Source: UBA2256 sp964453055
Lineage (GTDB): Bacteria; Spirochaetota; Spirochaetia; Treponematales; Rectinemataceae
Reading direction: 5' to 3'
DNA: 64,000 bases
Assembly (NCBI GenBank): GCA_964453055.1
Contig: CAYVOD010000003.1
Location: 1-64,000 of the forward strand
The notes under the pieces were generated by a model that was not told where the DNA came from, ran no database searches, and saw nothing but the letters and a program-made list of their open reading frames with translations. This document shows positions 1-8,564 of this stretch, one piece after another. Position numbers and translations under genes: made by a program. Each line of letters opens with the position of its first letter. Positions within the stretch are counted from its first letter, which is position 1.

Positions 1-327
1 GAAGCCCACTGCCCCTCGTTTTTAGCCTTCGATACCCTCTGCCCCGCCACCGCCGAACGACAGAGAGCGCTCAAGCAGATGGCCGAACACGTGGATGCCC
101 TCGTGGTGGTCGGAGGAAAGAACTCCGCCAATACCCAGCGTCTCTTCATGGCCGCGAAAGAAACCGGGAAACCGTCCTGGCACATCGAAACAGCCGCGGA
201 GTTGCCTGAGGAAATATTTTGCTATGCATCGGTGGGCCTTACCGCCGGCGCCTCCACCCCGGATTCGATGGTGGACGACGTGGAATCGACGCTTATGAAA
301 GGAGTACCCCATGGATCTGCTTCCTGA
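1..327 (+). CDS. ispH: 4-hydroxy-3-methylbut-2-enyl diphosphate reductase, C-terminal part
   Basis: This is the 3' part of a gene that begins before the window. IspH (LytB) is the [4Fe-4S] enzyme that makes IPP and DMAPP from HMBPP in the last step of the MEP isoprenoid pathway. The visible residues fit the family C-terminus: an early Cys in 'TLCPAT', then 'VVVGGKNSANTQRL', then the terminal 'TAGASTPDSMVDDV' stretch, which in the family supplies substrate-binding Ser/Asn residues. The reading frame is open from base 1. Its end overlaps the next gene by 17 nt, which suggests translational coupling. Confidence 0.93.
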   Translation, partial: EAHCPSFLAFDTLCPATAERQRALKQMAEHVDALVVVGGKNSANTQRLFMAAKETGKPSWHIETAAELPEEIFCYASVGLTAGASTPDSMVDDVESTLMKGVPHGSAS

Positions 328-883
328 ACTTTTAGGGCGGAGAGCCCGGAGAGCTTTATCCAGCGAGGCTTTGGAAAAGGCCTTGGTTTCCAGGTTGCTG
401 GAAGCCGCTACCCTGGCGCCCTCCTGCTTCAACAACCAACCATGGCGCATTCTCGCGGTAGAACGGAATCAAGAGAGCCCTCAATATCAGAGCCTGGCCG
501 AATCCCTTACCCCGGGCAACTCCTGGGCGCTGGAAGCCCCCCTCCTGTTAGTCTTCGCCACGGCCGCGCACCTGGATTGCAGGTCTGATTCGGGACGCGA
601 TTACGCCTACTTTGACCTGGGGCAAGCGGCCATGGCCCTCCAGCTCCAAGCCCAAAGAGAAGGCCTGTACGCCCACCCCATGGCCGGGTTTTCCCCGACC
701 AAGCTGAAGGGCGCTCTCAAGATACCTCCCGAGCTTGTGCCCTTATGCCTTATCGCGGTGGGAAAGCCGGGCGACCCCGAGAAGCTCGCCGAAAGCCCGC
801 GCAAAAGCGAATTTTCACCCCGGAGCAGAAAAGCCCTGTGCGAGGTAGCCTTCTCCGGCGATTTTTCGACCCCCTGGGCTTGA
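311..883 (+). CDS. nitroreductase family protein
   Basis: A 190-residue protein with the compact FMN-dependent nitroreductase pattern. It has an N-terminal R-R-A-R segment (positions 10-14), then 'LAPSCFNNQPW' near residues 36-46, the usual flavin-binding 'APS..N.QPW' motif. A mid-protein 'DLGQAAMALQLQA' helix packs on the flavin in this fold, and 'LIAVGKPGD' follows near the C-terminus. Family members reduce nitroaromatics, quinones or flavins with NAD(P)H; the substrate cannot be read from sequence. The start lies inside ispH and the stop is 5 nt before udk, so the three genes are probably one transcript. Confidence 0.85.
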   Translation: MDLLPELLGRRARRALSSEALEKALVSRLLEAATLAPSCFNNQPWRILAVERNQESPQYQSLAESLTPGNSWALEAPLLLVFATAAHLDCRSDSGRDYAYFDLGQAAMALQLQAQREGLYAHPMAGFSPTKLKGALKIPPELVPLCLIAVGKPGDPEKLAESPRKSEFSPRSRKALCEVAFSGDFSTPWA

Positions 884-888
884 ATCGT

Positions 889-1503
889 ATGGCAGCCAAC
901 AAGATCATAGGCATCTGCGGGGGCTCGGGCTCAGGAAAGACTACGATAGTTCGAAAAATTTCGGAGCTCGTCTCGGACTTCGTCTTCATACCCCAGGACA
1001 ATTACTATAAGTCGGCGGAATTCATCTCGAACGCCAACATCACCGCCTTCAACTTCGACCACCCCGACGCCTTCGACAATCCCCTGATCATCGAGCAGCT
1101 GGGCGCCCTCAAGCGCGGCGAAAGCATCGAAATGCCCACCTATGATTTCGTGCACCACCGCAGGACGGAGGAGACCATACGAGTATCGCCCAAGAAGGTC
1201 GTTATCTTCGAAGGCATCATGGTATTTACCAATAAAGATGTCCGGGACCTCATAGACCTTAAAATTTTCGTGGACACTCCCGACGACATACGTTTCATCA
1301 GAAGGCTTATCAGGGATATCAAAGAGAGGGGCAGGACTGTTGACTCCGTAGTCGAGCAGTACTTGAACGTCGTCAGGCCGGGACACTACCAGTTCATCGA
1401 ACCTACGAAAGCCTATGCCGACATAATCATTCCCGAGGGCGGCGCCAACGAAAGGGCTCTGGATGTCCTGGTTTCCTTTATAAACTCGGTGATCAAAACC
1501 TGA
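889..1503 (+). CDS. udk: uridine kinase
   Basis: Phosphorylates uridine and cytidine for pyrimidine salvage in the cytoplasm. The 204-residue product starts with a P-loop, 'GICGGSGSGKTT', followed by 'FIPQDNYYKS', 'FNFDHPDAFD', 'PTYDFVHHRRTEET' and 'VVIFEGIMVF', all hallmarks of the Udk family. 'DTPDDIRFIRRLIRDIKERGR' further on corresponds to the nucleotide-specificity and lid region. The length is typical (about 205-215 residues). I chose the ATG at 889 because the P-loop follows it at the usual distance; the 48 residues that an upstream start would add overlap the nitroreductase and look unrelated. Confidence 0.94.
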   Translation: MAANKIIGICGGSGSGKTTIVRKISELVSDFVFIPQDNYYKSAEFISNANITAFNFDHPDAFDNPLIIEQLGALKRGESIEMPTYDFVHHRRTEETIRVSPKKVVIFEGIMVFTNKDVRDLIDLKIFVDTPDDIRFIRRLIRDIKERGRTVDSVVEQYLNVVRPGHYQFIEPTKAYADIIIPEGGANERALDVLVSFINSVIKT

Positions 1504-1506
1504 AGC

Positions 1507-1553
1507 GCCGCGGCATGAATCCAGGCTGGCCTGGATTCATGCCGCGGCTTTTT
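1507..1553 (+). terminator. Rho-independent terminator after udk
   Basis: A perfect 19-bp GC-rich stem (1507-1525 with 1530-1548) closes on a 4-nt loop and is followed by TTTTT. It starts 3 nt after the udk stop codon, so it ends the ispH-nitroreductase-udk transcript. Confidence 0.93.
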
Positions 1554-1613
1554 GCCCAGCCCTGCATTCGCAGGAGCTCGGTAAAAGTACAGACCGAAGG
1601 CTGCCCTAGCCGC

Positions 1614-2531
1614 TCAGCGAGCGTCCAGCATCTCCTGCAGCTTCGCCTTGATTTCAGAAAAGCTCAAACCCTTTGATACTACCCAATCCCGTATGGCGGC
1701 GAGATCGTTCCCGATTTCCCCCCCGGTCACGGTCTTGATTTGCTCCTCGCTCAAGCCCCAGGCCTTTATTTCCTTGAATGTCGTCTTGCCTGTGATAGTG
1801 CCCGGAGCGGCGCCTTCGCCTGTCCCCTCGGTCCCCGTCTTGGCCGGGCTGGGCGTATGCACCGTCGTGGTCGTCGTGCTAGCCTCCGCTGAGCCGGCTG
1901 ACGGCGAAGCTGAGGGAGCGGGTTGAACAGCTTTAGGCTCCGCGGCCGCCGAAGCCGCCGGAGCCGTCGGCGCTCCCGGGCTGACCGCCGCTGAAGCCGG
2001 AGCCTCGCCTTTAGGCGCGACGCTCGCGGTAGCCTCCTTTTCCTGCACCGATCCCGCCTTATACGCCCTGGCCGCCGCTTCCTCTATGAGATCGCTCGAA
2101 GCCTTGCCCTCTGCGCGGAGCACTTCGATCGCAGAGAAGGGAAGAATTGTGCTTTCCTCGGGGGAATGGGGCAAACCAGTCAACAGGCTTACGAACAACC
2201 TGACCGAGTCGGTACCGATCTCGGCTCCTTCAGGAAGTGAAGCACCCTCGTAAATCGACTCCAGCGTGTTCACTTTTACCAGCGGATCGCTCGCCCCAAA
2301 GGCCTTAAGCGCGAGACTCACATCGAAACCGAAAGCCTTGGCCACATCGCTCCAGGTGTATGAGCCCCGGATATCCGAGGGATTGGGCATTCCGGCGAAT
2401 TCGCCTTCCTTGATGGAGATCGGCTCCTTGGTGCTTTCGGTCTTCCAAAGGCCAGAAAGCTCGGCTGCCGCTATCCCGACGACAAAACTAGCTACCACGA
2501 GTATGCCTATGGTCTTATACGTTACCTTCAT
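1614..2531 (-). CDS. membrane-anchored protein with helical repeats, partner of the NapH-like ferredoxin
   Basis: A 305-residue protein of no recognised named family. One N-terminal transmembrane or signal segment (residues 7-25) is followed by 'RGSYTWSDVAKAFGFD', a short helical motif of the sort found as repeats beside Fe-S membrane proteins. Residues about 170-245 form an Ala/Pro/Ser/Thr-rich linker. A C-terminal helical module follows, with 'FKEIKAWGLSEEQI' and 'SFSEIKAKLQEML'; it resembles the first motif and may bind the same partner. Its ATG overlaps the stop of the upstream NapH-like gene (ATGA), which implies translational coupling. The anchor suggests the bulk lies outside the cytoplasm. 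Function unknown; a role in maturing or docking the ferredoxin is inference. Confidence 0.72.
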   Translation of the reverse strand: MKVTYKTIGILVVASFVVGIAAAELSGLWKTESTKEPISIKEGEFAGMPNPSDIRGSYTWSDVAKAFGFDVSLALKAFGASDPLVKVNTLESIYEGASLPEGAEIGTDSVRLFVSLLTGLPHSPEESTILPFSAIEVLRAEGKASSDLIEEAAARAYKAGSVQEKEATASVAPKGEAPASAAVSPGAPTAPAASAAAEPKAVQPAPSASPSAGSAEASTTTTTVHTPSPAKTGTEGTGEGAAPGTITGKTTFKEIKAWGLSEEQIKTVTGGEIGNDLAAIRDWVVSKGLSFSEIKAKLQEMLDAR

Positions 2532-3436
2532 TTATCGCCCCCGATCGCCTTGCTGTCGTTTTTCGTTGATTTCTGCCCGAAAGTATCCTTGACCTGGCCG
2601 GGGAGCGCGAGCATGTCCACCGTAGCCGGCACCGGGCAGGCCGCTTCGCTCGTGCATTCGAGACAGCTTATGCATTGATGGTCCCGCACAACCTTAGAAG
2701 CGGAAACCTTTATGTTCATCGGACAGGCCTTGTCGCAGGCCTTGCATGAAATGCAGGTCGGGGCGTTCCTCTTGATGCCGAATATCCTGAAGAGATTGTA
2801 TACGCCCAGCACCGCCCCGTAAGGACAGGCATACTTGCAGAATGGCCTCTCCACGAAAAGCGAAAGGACGATAACCATTGCCAGGGCGATGTAACCGGTG
2901 ATCGCCACTTCCCCGGTCCATAAATTGAAAAGTGTAAAATACGGATCGTAGTCTTGGAATATCAGTTTTCCCGTAACCACAGTCATGTAGCTGACCCAGG
3001 CGAGCACGAGATATCGAAGGTATCGCAAAACCTTATCCAGCTTGGCGGGCATGAAAGTGTTATACTTCTTTCGGAATATTTTCCTGCCCAGTGCCGCCAG
3101 CCACTCCTGGAAAGTGCCGAAAGGACAGACCCAACCGCAGATCACCGGACCGAAAAGCAGCGCGAGGACAAGCGCTATTCCCGCCAGTACGAAAGATGAT
3201 TCGTGCACTTTCTTGACCATGGTCCCAACGTTAAGGAATTGCCAGATGCTGACGACTCCTCCGAAGGGGCAAATCGAATGCAGGGAAGCCTCGGGTATGA
3301 TGGGAATGGTGATTCCCTTTTCCTTGAGCGCTCCCCCCGTGGCCGTTACCGCCACGATCACGAAAAAGACGATCTGAACGATCCGCCTCGCCTTGCGGCC
3401 GCCTTTTTTTCCCGGCCTGGCTGTCTTCGCCTTCAT
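2528..3436 (-). CDS. NapH/MauN-like membrane polyferredoxin (4Fe-4S)
   Basis: A 302-residue integral membrane electron carrier. The N-terminus is very basic, followed by a first membrane segment (about residues 16-36) and three or four more. Two cytoplasmic 'CP[FY]G' motifs are present, in 'CGWVCPFGTFQEW' and 'CKYACPYGAVLG', typical of NapH, NosR and RnfB-like membrane ferredoxins. Near the C-terminus are two 4Fe-4S clusters: 'CISCKACDKACP' and 'CISCLECTSEAACP' (the second has one extra residue in the last spacer). Family members pass electrons between quinol or ferredoxin and periplasmic reductases. I chose the ATG at 3436 for its AGGAGG 4 nt upstream; an in-frame start 28 codons earlier lacks a ribosome site. 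The acceptor is unknown. Confidence 0.85.
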   Translation of the reverse strand: MKAKTARPGKKGGRKARRIVQIVFFVIVAVTATGGALKEKGITIPIIPEASLHSICPFGGVVSIWQFLNVGTMVKKVHESSFVLAGIALVLALLFGPVICGWVCPFGTFQEWLAALGRKIFRKKYNTFMPAKLDKVLRYLRYLVLAWVSYMTVVTGKLIFQDYDPYFTLFNLWTGEVAITGYIALAMVIVLSLFVERPFCKYACPYGAVLGVYNLFRIFGIKRNAPTCISCKACDKACPMNIKVSASKVVRDHQCISCLECTSEAACPVPATVDMLALPGQVKDTFGQKSTKNDSKAIGGDK

Positions 3437-3757
3437 GTTTCCTCCTGAGTATGGACACAAGAACAAATGCAGATACCGTGCCAAGCATTGCCTTAATGCG
3501 CATTTTTTTACGCATCGCAACTGCGTGGATAAAGCGATAAATATAAGGCTTCCTATATTTTATATCTTATTCGATATATACGAAAGCTCAATACTAGAAA
3601 CAGGCGATCCTCCGGTACGAGGAAATTTTTACCCTTCCCGCTTTTCGGTTTGCCGGCATGGGTAAGCTTTTCCCATTGAAAATTCCCGCATAATCGCATT
3701 GTGTTTTCCCGCGGAACGCATACAATTCTATAAGGCGGCCAACGCCGAGGAGAAACC
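3437..3757. other. divergent intergenic region
   Basis: About 320 nt separates the NapH-like gene (minus) from the outer-membrane-type gene (plus). It is much richer in A+T than its surroundings, especially 3540-3600, which holds the imperfect palindrome TTCG-N7-CGAA at 3570-3584. I see no credible gene here. It must contain the promoters of both flanking transcripts, and only the plus-strand candidate is annotated separately. Confidence 0.6.
3699..3726 (+). promoter_or_regulatory. candidate promoter for the 3758 gene
   Basis: TTGTGT, 16-nt spacer, TACAAT. The -10 box is good (5 of 6 to consensus) and the -35 weak (3 of 6). It lies about 30 nt before a GAGGAG ribosome site and the ATG at 3758. 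Confidence 0.4.
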
Positions 3758-5092
3758 ATGAAGCTTTCAAAAAGTATTCCGGCCCTTGTTTTCCTGAGTG
3801 TTCTGCTAGCCAGCCTGCCGGCCCAGCCAGAGATCAGCCAAAAACAGGACATCGCGATCTTTTCCCTTGGTTACTACGGATGGAACATCCCCTACCAAGC
3901 CCTCGGCTCCATCGACGGGGAGATCCAGAAGGTTTTCTCCGACTTGGGAAGGTTCACTATCCTCGGAGTTACCCAGCGTTTTTCCTCGTCCGACATCAAC
4001 AGCTTCATCGACGCTGTCAAACGCTCGAAGCAGAGCGACTTCGTCATGCCTGAAAAATTCCAGTTCGGCGAGTCTTTCCTTACGGAAGGAGAGTTCAATC
4101 GCCTGACGGGCGCCTTCATCGTGGTCGTGCCCGTGGTCGTCGATTTCAATTCCTATTACGATATCAAGAACCTCCGCTACCAGACTTCGATAAAAACCAA
4201 TATCACCTTCATCGACATGGCGGAGGGCGGCAGCGTCCTCGCGATAAAAACGGTCGAAAGCTCGGGCAGCCACGACACGAACCAGAACGAGTCCATACAA
4301 TCCGCCATCTCCTCCATCCCGCCCCAGCTCCAGTACGAAGTTCGCTCCATCCCACAGTTCCAGATCAACACCCGCATACTCAGCGTAAGCGGCTCCACGG
4401 TAAAACTCCAGATGGGCTCGGACATGGGTATCAGGAAGGGCGACGAGTACGCCATCATAGAATCCGCCAAGGTCGAGGGCTTCGACGATTCCAGGGAATC
4501 GGGATTGATCGTCGTCAAGGACGTGAGCAAGGAAATCTCCACCGGGGAAGTGCTGTACAAGTCCATCAAGTTGGGCAAGGACACCCAGCTCAGGGAGATT
4601 CCCAGGCTGGGAAGCGATTTCGATTTATACCTTCATTCCATAGGCGATTCCAGCACCGGCACTCTACTGCCGGGATTCCGGGCCACCGCATCCCGGGGTT
4701 TCTACGCGTTCAGGCCCTTCGTGGCCGCGCAGATTCCTCTTGCCCTGATGCAGGATTTCCTCGTGTTCGGCCTGATTCCTCTTGAGATAATTCCCGTCAA
4801 CGCCCTGATCGGCGGCGAGTACCTGGTAAATCTGGGCAGGCTCTCGGTGGCCCCCAGCGCCGCCTTCGGCGCCTCGTACTTCTCGGTGACCACGCCGATA
4901 AGTTCCACGGACACGGAATTCCTCTCCCACGTCGGAATCCAGGCGGCCGTCAGGGTAGCTTATCTGCTGGGAAGGAACTCCAGGGTTTTCGCGGATTTGG
5001 GGTACGAAAGTTGGATAGCCATCACGGATCTTTTCGGCAACCGGAGTTATTCGGGGACGATGATCGGCGCCGGCTTCACGTTCAAGCTTTAG
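3758..5092 (+). CDS. exported protein with CsgG/FlgT-like N-domain and outer-membrane-type C-terminus
   Basis: A 444-residue secreted protein with a Sec signal peptide (residues 1-23, cleavage near 'LPAQPE'). Residues about 30-200 read like an alternating alpha/beta domain similar in style to CsgG/FlgT middle domains ('DIAIFSLGYYGW', 'LGRFTILGVTQRFSSSDI'). Residues about 210-285 resemble the FlgT C-terminal beta domain, with 'SVSGSTVKLQMGSDMGIRKG'. The last 150 residues alternate hydrophobic strands and end in 'GAGFTFKL', as in small outer-membrane barrels. The ribosome site GAGGAG precedes the ATG. It runs convergent to the 5089-6564 lipoprotein gene and their stop codons overlap. The family assignment is by eye only. 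Confidence 0.65.
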   Translation: MKLSKSIPALVFLSVLLASLPAQPEISQKQDIAIFSLGYYGWNIPYQALGSIDGEIQKVFSDLGRFTILGVTQRFSSSDINSFIDAVKRSKQSDFVMPEKFQFGESFLTEGEFNRLTGAFIVVVPVVVDFNSYYDIKNLRYQTSIKTNITFIDMAEGGSVLAIKTVESSGSHDTNQNESIQSAISSIPPQLQYEVRSIPQFQINTRILSVSGSTVKLQMGSDMGIRKGDEYAIIESAKVEGFDDSRESGLIVVKDVSKEISTGEVLYKSIKLGKDTQLREIPRLGSDFDLYLHSIGDSSTGTLLPGFRATASRGFYAFRPFVAAQIPLALMQDFLVFGLIPLEIIPVNALIGGEYLVNLGRLSVAPSAAFGASYFSVTTPISSTDTEFLSHVGIQAAVRVAYLLGRNSRVFADLGYESWIAITDLFGNRSYSGTMIGAGFTFKL

Positions 5093-6564
5093 GGCAGCGA
5101 AGCCAGAATATCCTTGCCGAAAGACTGGGCTCCCAGCTCCCTGAGCGCGTTGCGCCTGGCTCCCGCCTCGTCGGAAGCCAGGACCTGCCTGCTCTTGTCC
5201 GCCGCGTAGAGTGTTGCTCCGGTTCGCAAATCCACGATCGTCACCCAGGCGCTGGCCGAGGCCAGGAACATTCCCGATTCCTTGCGCAGCCCGTCGATTT
5301 TAGCGCTGCCGAACGCCAGCCTGAGAGTGCCCTCGGGCGCCGCCGCCCGAGCCTGGGCTATCAGGCGGTCGGCGGGACCGGCGAGCAATGCGGGATCGAG
5401 GCTTAGGCTCCGGACCGAAAAACCTTCCTTGACGAGGGCTTCGGATAGCCCGGTCTGGGTGGCGTAAAGGCTTGTGTCCCGCCCGTTTTCGTCCCGATCG
5501 ACGATGAAGAGCGCAATGGGGATCGCCGAGGCTCCTGAGGCCACGACGTAAGGCAGCTCGGCGTACTTGGTCCTAATTTCGTCCTCCAGGGCTGCCACCT
5601 GGTGCTCGAAGCCAGGCCCTATCTTGTCCAGTAGCTCCATCGAAGCCGATAGATCCAGTTGGGCGAGAATCTTGCCCCGCCCCACGAAGTCCGGGACTGG
5701 CAAGTCCAGGTAGACATACCCAGAGGAATCGCTGATGTATGAGGCGGTCTTTGTTCCCAGTTGGCCCGAAGGCAATTTTCGGGAATAGCCGATCATGAGG
5801 GTAGCCCCCGGCAGGGGCTTGCGGCCCTGGGCGTCTTCCCTGTAGACGCGGACCGCCAGGGGCGCTGAAAACGCCTTGCCCAGGAATCCCTGGAGGGATT
5901 TCCCGTCGCCGAGCACAAAGCCGATGCCGGCGATCTGGGCGCGAGCCTTGTTGGCGTTGCGCTCCAGCTTTATCGCGGCATTCTCCACCTCGGCGCCGGA
6001 GGCGGCGGCCATCGCCTCGATGTACTTATTGGCCGCATCCAGGGCCCGGCCTTCCACAGAAAGGGCATCTCCCTCTGCCTCGGGTTTTGCGACGGCGTCC
6101 GCTCTTTCCTTGAATAGGGCGGCGATGCGGGCTTTTTCCTTTTCCAGCTCCCTGGTCTCGTAGCGGGCTAGAATATAGGCGGTGGTAATGCCGGTTTTGG
6201 GTTCTTTGGAAAGATGTTTTTGGGTAACCTGAAAGCCGGTCAAACGGTTATTGGACTCGGTTTCGACCGTCTGGCGCAGGTCGGCGGAATAGGAATCCAG
6301 GGAAGCCCTCGCGGTGGCGCTGGTGCTCACTTTCACATCCACGCCGATGTACTGCATGATGCCGGCGATGAGCCTATCGGTCGCGTCGCCGATGGCTGTC
6401 GCCGGATCGCCCGAGGAAGCCGAGCCGGTGAAATAGGTATAGGTTCCATCGGGAGAAGGCGGGGAGAGCGCCCACTCGGGCAGCTTGGGAGCCGTCGCGC
6501 AAGAGACGAAGATAGCCGCCAGCAAGAGCAGCAGGGGCAAGGCCGAAAACGTTTTTTTCATCAT
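5089..6564 (-). CDS. LPP20/FlgT-like lipoprotein
   Basis: A 491-residue lipoprotein. The signal peptide ends in a lipobox with Cys22 ('AIFVSCAT'). Residues about 27-155 look like an LPP20 domain: the opening 'LPEWALSPPSPDGTYTYFTG' with its P-x-W is characteristic, and an Ala-rich helix carrying 'AIGDATDRLIAGIMQYIGV' follows. The middle contains a long charged helix and a beta region. The last 170 residues, with 'IPIALFIVDRDENGRD' and 'VTIVDLRTGATLYAADKS', resemble CsgG/LpoB-type periplasmic domains. The start at 6564 has GGAAGG upstream; an upstream frame extension has no signal peptide. It is last in a three-lipoprotein operon (7399-8472, 6660-7325, then this gene). Role unknown; a part in envelope or appendage assembly is inference. 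Confidence 0.7.
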   Translation of the reverse strand: MMKKTFSALPLLLLLAAIFVSCATAPKLPEWALSPPSPDGTYTYFTGSASSGDPATAIGDATDRLIAGIMQYIGVDVKVSTSATARASLDSYSADLRQTVETESNNRLTGFQVTQKHLSKEPKTGITTAYILARYETRELEKEKARIAALFKERADAVAKPEAEGDALSVEGRALDAANKYIEAMAAASGAEVENAAIKLERNANKARAQIAGIGFVLGDGKSLQGFLGKAFSAPLAVRVYREDAQGRKPLPGATLMIGYSRKLPSGQLGTKTASYISDSSGYVYLDLPVPDFVGRGKILAQLDLSASMELLDKIGPGFEHQVAALEDEIRTKYAELPYVVASGASAIPIALFIVDRDENGRDTSLYATQTGLSEALVKEGFSVRSLSLDPALLAGPADRLIAQARAAAPEGTLRLAFGSAKIDGLRKESGMFLASASAWVTIVDLRTGATLYAADKSRQVLASDEAGARRNALRELGAQSFGKDILASLP

Positions 6565-6602
6565 GGTACCTTCCCTTCGAGAACCTATGGGTGCGACGAA
6601 TA

Positions 6603-6637
6603 GCCGCCGGGAGCCTTTTTCAAAGGCTCCCGGCGGC
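6603..6637. repeat. intercistronic hairpin
   Basis: A perfect 13-bp GC-rich inverted repeat (6603-6615 with 6625-6637) lies between two genes of the lipoprotein operon. There is no T-run on either side. It is more likely an mRNA-stabilising or processing structure than a terminator. Confidence 0.6.
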
Positions 6638-6659
6638 GCAAGTCCCATTCGGGAAATCA

Positions 6660-7325
6660 TCACTTGCCGTCGAAGAAATCCTTGGCGACGGTATTCTGCA
6701 CCAGATCCATGGCCCGCTTGGTCTCGGGGGTGGGCGGCTCCGTGCCTTCCAGGGCTTTGATCATTATATCGAACTGTTTCTGGAGCATTTCCTTCGAAAT
6801 GGTCCAGAGCTGGATTACCCTGTAAATCTGCTTGTCGGGCTTGTTGTCGGCGGTGAAGGTCTGCACCTTGACCCACCAGTCGGTGTCTCTTCTGAAGCCA
6901 GAGTATTCAGCCTCGGAAACGCTCGCCACGAAGCGCTCGCCGTATACTCCGAAGTTCTTGGAATCGGCGTCCGCGACGTTGGCGCCCTTGAACGCGTCTT
7001 TGACCCTGGTGGAGAGATAGGAAGCGATCTCGGTCTGAGCCTGCATACGTTCCGCCAGGAGCTGGGCGCTCTGGAGATTCTGGGCTTCGAACTGGGCGAT
7101 GAACACTACATAATCCCTGTAGTCGGACATTTTCTCCACGTCCTTGGACCCGCCTATGATCGCCGTTTCTACCCAGCGCGGAGTTTTGACGCCGAAGGCC
7201 GTTCCCTTATCTTCGAGAAGGACTTCGCCCTTGCGCAAAGGCGCCTTGGTCGCGCAGGAAAGGACCGTGGACAGTACAAGCGCTAGAACGACCGCCGCTA
7301 GGAACCACTTACTTCTTTTCATCAT
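6660..7325 (-). CDS. lipoprotein of the CsgG/LPP20-like cluster
   Basis: A 221-residue protein with a lipoprotein signal peptide (lipobox 'STVLSCAT', Cys24). The mature part begins near 'TPRWVETAIIGG', again the short P-x-W start typical of LPP20-like proteins. A helical stretch with 'LLAERMQAQTEIASYLSTRV' and a beta-rich segment containing 'DWWVKVQTF' and 'YRVIQLWTIS' follow. These features resemble the LPP20 domain of its neighbour, so the two may be paralogues or assemble together. The C-terminus is a short charged helix. No enzymatic motif is visible. A 95-nt gap containing the 6603-6637 hairpin separates it from the next gene. Confidence 0.7.
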   Translation of the reverse strand: MMKRSKWFLAAVVLALVLSTVLSCATKAPLRKGEVLLEDKGTAFGVKTPRWVETAIIGGSKDVEKMSDYRDYVVFIAQFEAQNLQSAQLLAERMQAQTEIASYLSTRVKDAFKGANVADADSKNFGVYGERFVASVSEAEYSGFRRDTDWWVKVQTFTADNKPDKQIYRVIQLWTISKEMLQKQFDIMIKALEGTEPPTPETKRAMDLVQNTVAKDFFDGK

Positions 7326-7398
7326 CTTCCTCCTGATGCCATTACTCTACGGCCTGGCCGGCGGCGGGTTTATAACCCCTTGCCATCGGCGCGGCCAC

Positions 7399-8472
7399 TT
7401 ATAGCCCGCTATTGAAGGTGAAGGACTTGCCCCTCATGTACACCAGATACATGTCGGGCAGCATGGCCGAGGCGGCGGCTTCGTAGATAGCCTCCTGCGC
7501 CTTGGCCTTGCTCATGAATCCATACAGGGCGATTCGGGTTTCCCCCGGGGAAAAGGAAAGCTGCTCCGCTTCCTTGAATTTCTTGCCTAAGGCCCGCACG
7601 AACTGGGCTACCTGCTTGGCGTCCGGTATTTTCTGGGCGATGAGTTCGAAGCGTATGCCCCTGGAAAGCGAAGCCCCGTACAGCGCCTTGGACTGCTCGG
7701 TAACCTTGGGCATGGCCTGCCAGACGCTTGCCGCCAGGGCGTTGGAAACCGCCGCGTCCACGGAGACGGGGCTGAAGGTCGGCGGGCTCATGAAGGCGAC
7801 GGAGCCCAGCAGCACGGCGGTCGAGGCTTCGAAAAGCTTCATCGTTCCCTGGGCGCTGCCGCTGAAGGAGCCGGCCTGGCCGGAACCTGAGACCTGGGCG
7901 TCTATTTCGACGTAGATATCGGCGTTGAACTTCTGGGCCAGGTATTGGATCATGTCTATGGACCCGCCTGTTTCGGCTTGATAGGCGGACATTTGATCCT
8001 TTTTATTCCTTTCGATCTGATCGAAATCGATGACCGACAAACCCTGTTTTTCTATGAGGTAGCGGTTAGCCTGGCTGACCCCTATCCGCGCCAATTGCGG
8101 ATTCAGGCCGGTGGATTCGTTGTAATAGACCATATAGCTGAGGCGGTTCAAATAGTCGGCTAAAAACGCCTGCTCTTCCTGGCTCAAACCCGCGCTCAAG
8201 CCTGCGGGGCTCGGGCTGGTTCCGCTCGGCGCGGGCGAGCTCTGGGATTGGACGATCTGGGTCGCCGTGCTCTGGGGACTCGCGCTGCCCTGGGAAGGCG
8301 CCTTCTGGGCTGGGGTGGCGGGGAAATCCGGCGTCGAGCTGCCCTGGACTATCGCCTTTGCCCGATCGCCCTCCTTGTTGGCTTCCTCCACGGGAGCTTG
8401 GGTCGCGCAGGCCGCGACCGTTAAGATGAACAGCAAAGAAACCAGCGTTCTCGATAAAGCCCCAGTTTTCAT
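7399..8472 (-). CDS. lipoprotein with LpoB/CsgG-like domain
   Basis: A 357-residue lipoprotein (lipobox 'LTVAACAT', Cys22). A low-complexity Ser/Pro/Gln/Ala linker spans roughly residues 35-95 and probably lets the domain reach from the membrane. The folded part begins with 'LADYLNRLSYMVYYNESTG' and contains 'YLIEKQGLSVIDFDQIERNK' and 'AQKFNADIYVEIDAQVSG'. This order (a conserved helix, then a 'V.D.' strand, then a 'ADIYVE' strand) is the pattern of LpoB/CsgG-type domains. The ATG at 8472 was chosen because it opens the signal peptide; the 62 residues of upstream open frame are unrelated in style. It is first in the lipoprotein operon. Confidence 0.7.
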   Translation of the reverse strand: MKTGALSRTLVSLLFILTVAACATQAPVEEANKEGDRAKAIVQGSSTPDFPATPAQKAPSQGSASPQSTATQIVQSQSSPAPSGTSPSPAGLSAGLSQEEQAFLADYLNRLSYMVYYNESTGLNPQLARIGVSQANRYLIEKQGLSVIDFDQIERNKKDQMSAYQAETGGSIDMIQYLAQKFNADIYVEIDAQVSGSGQAGSFSGSAQGTMKLFEASTAVLLGSVAFMSPPTFSPVSVDAAVSNALAASVWQAMPKVTEQSKALYGASLSRGIRFELIAQKIPDAKQVAQFVRALGKKFKEAEQLSFSPGETRIALYGFMSKAKAQEAIYEAAASAMLPDMYLVYMRGKSFTFNSGL

Positions 8473-8564
8473 CTCAGGCCCCCTTTGGCTCGATAAACGG
8501 GAATCGATGGTTCCATTATCGTATATCCATGGATAAATACAAGAACGAGATGTAGAGTCGGGAT

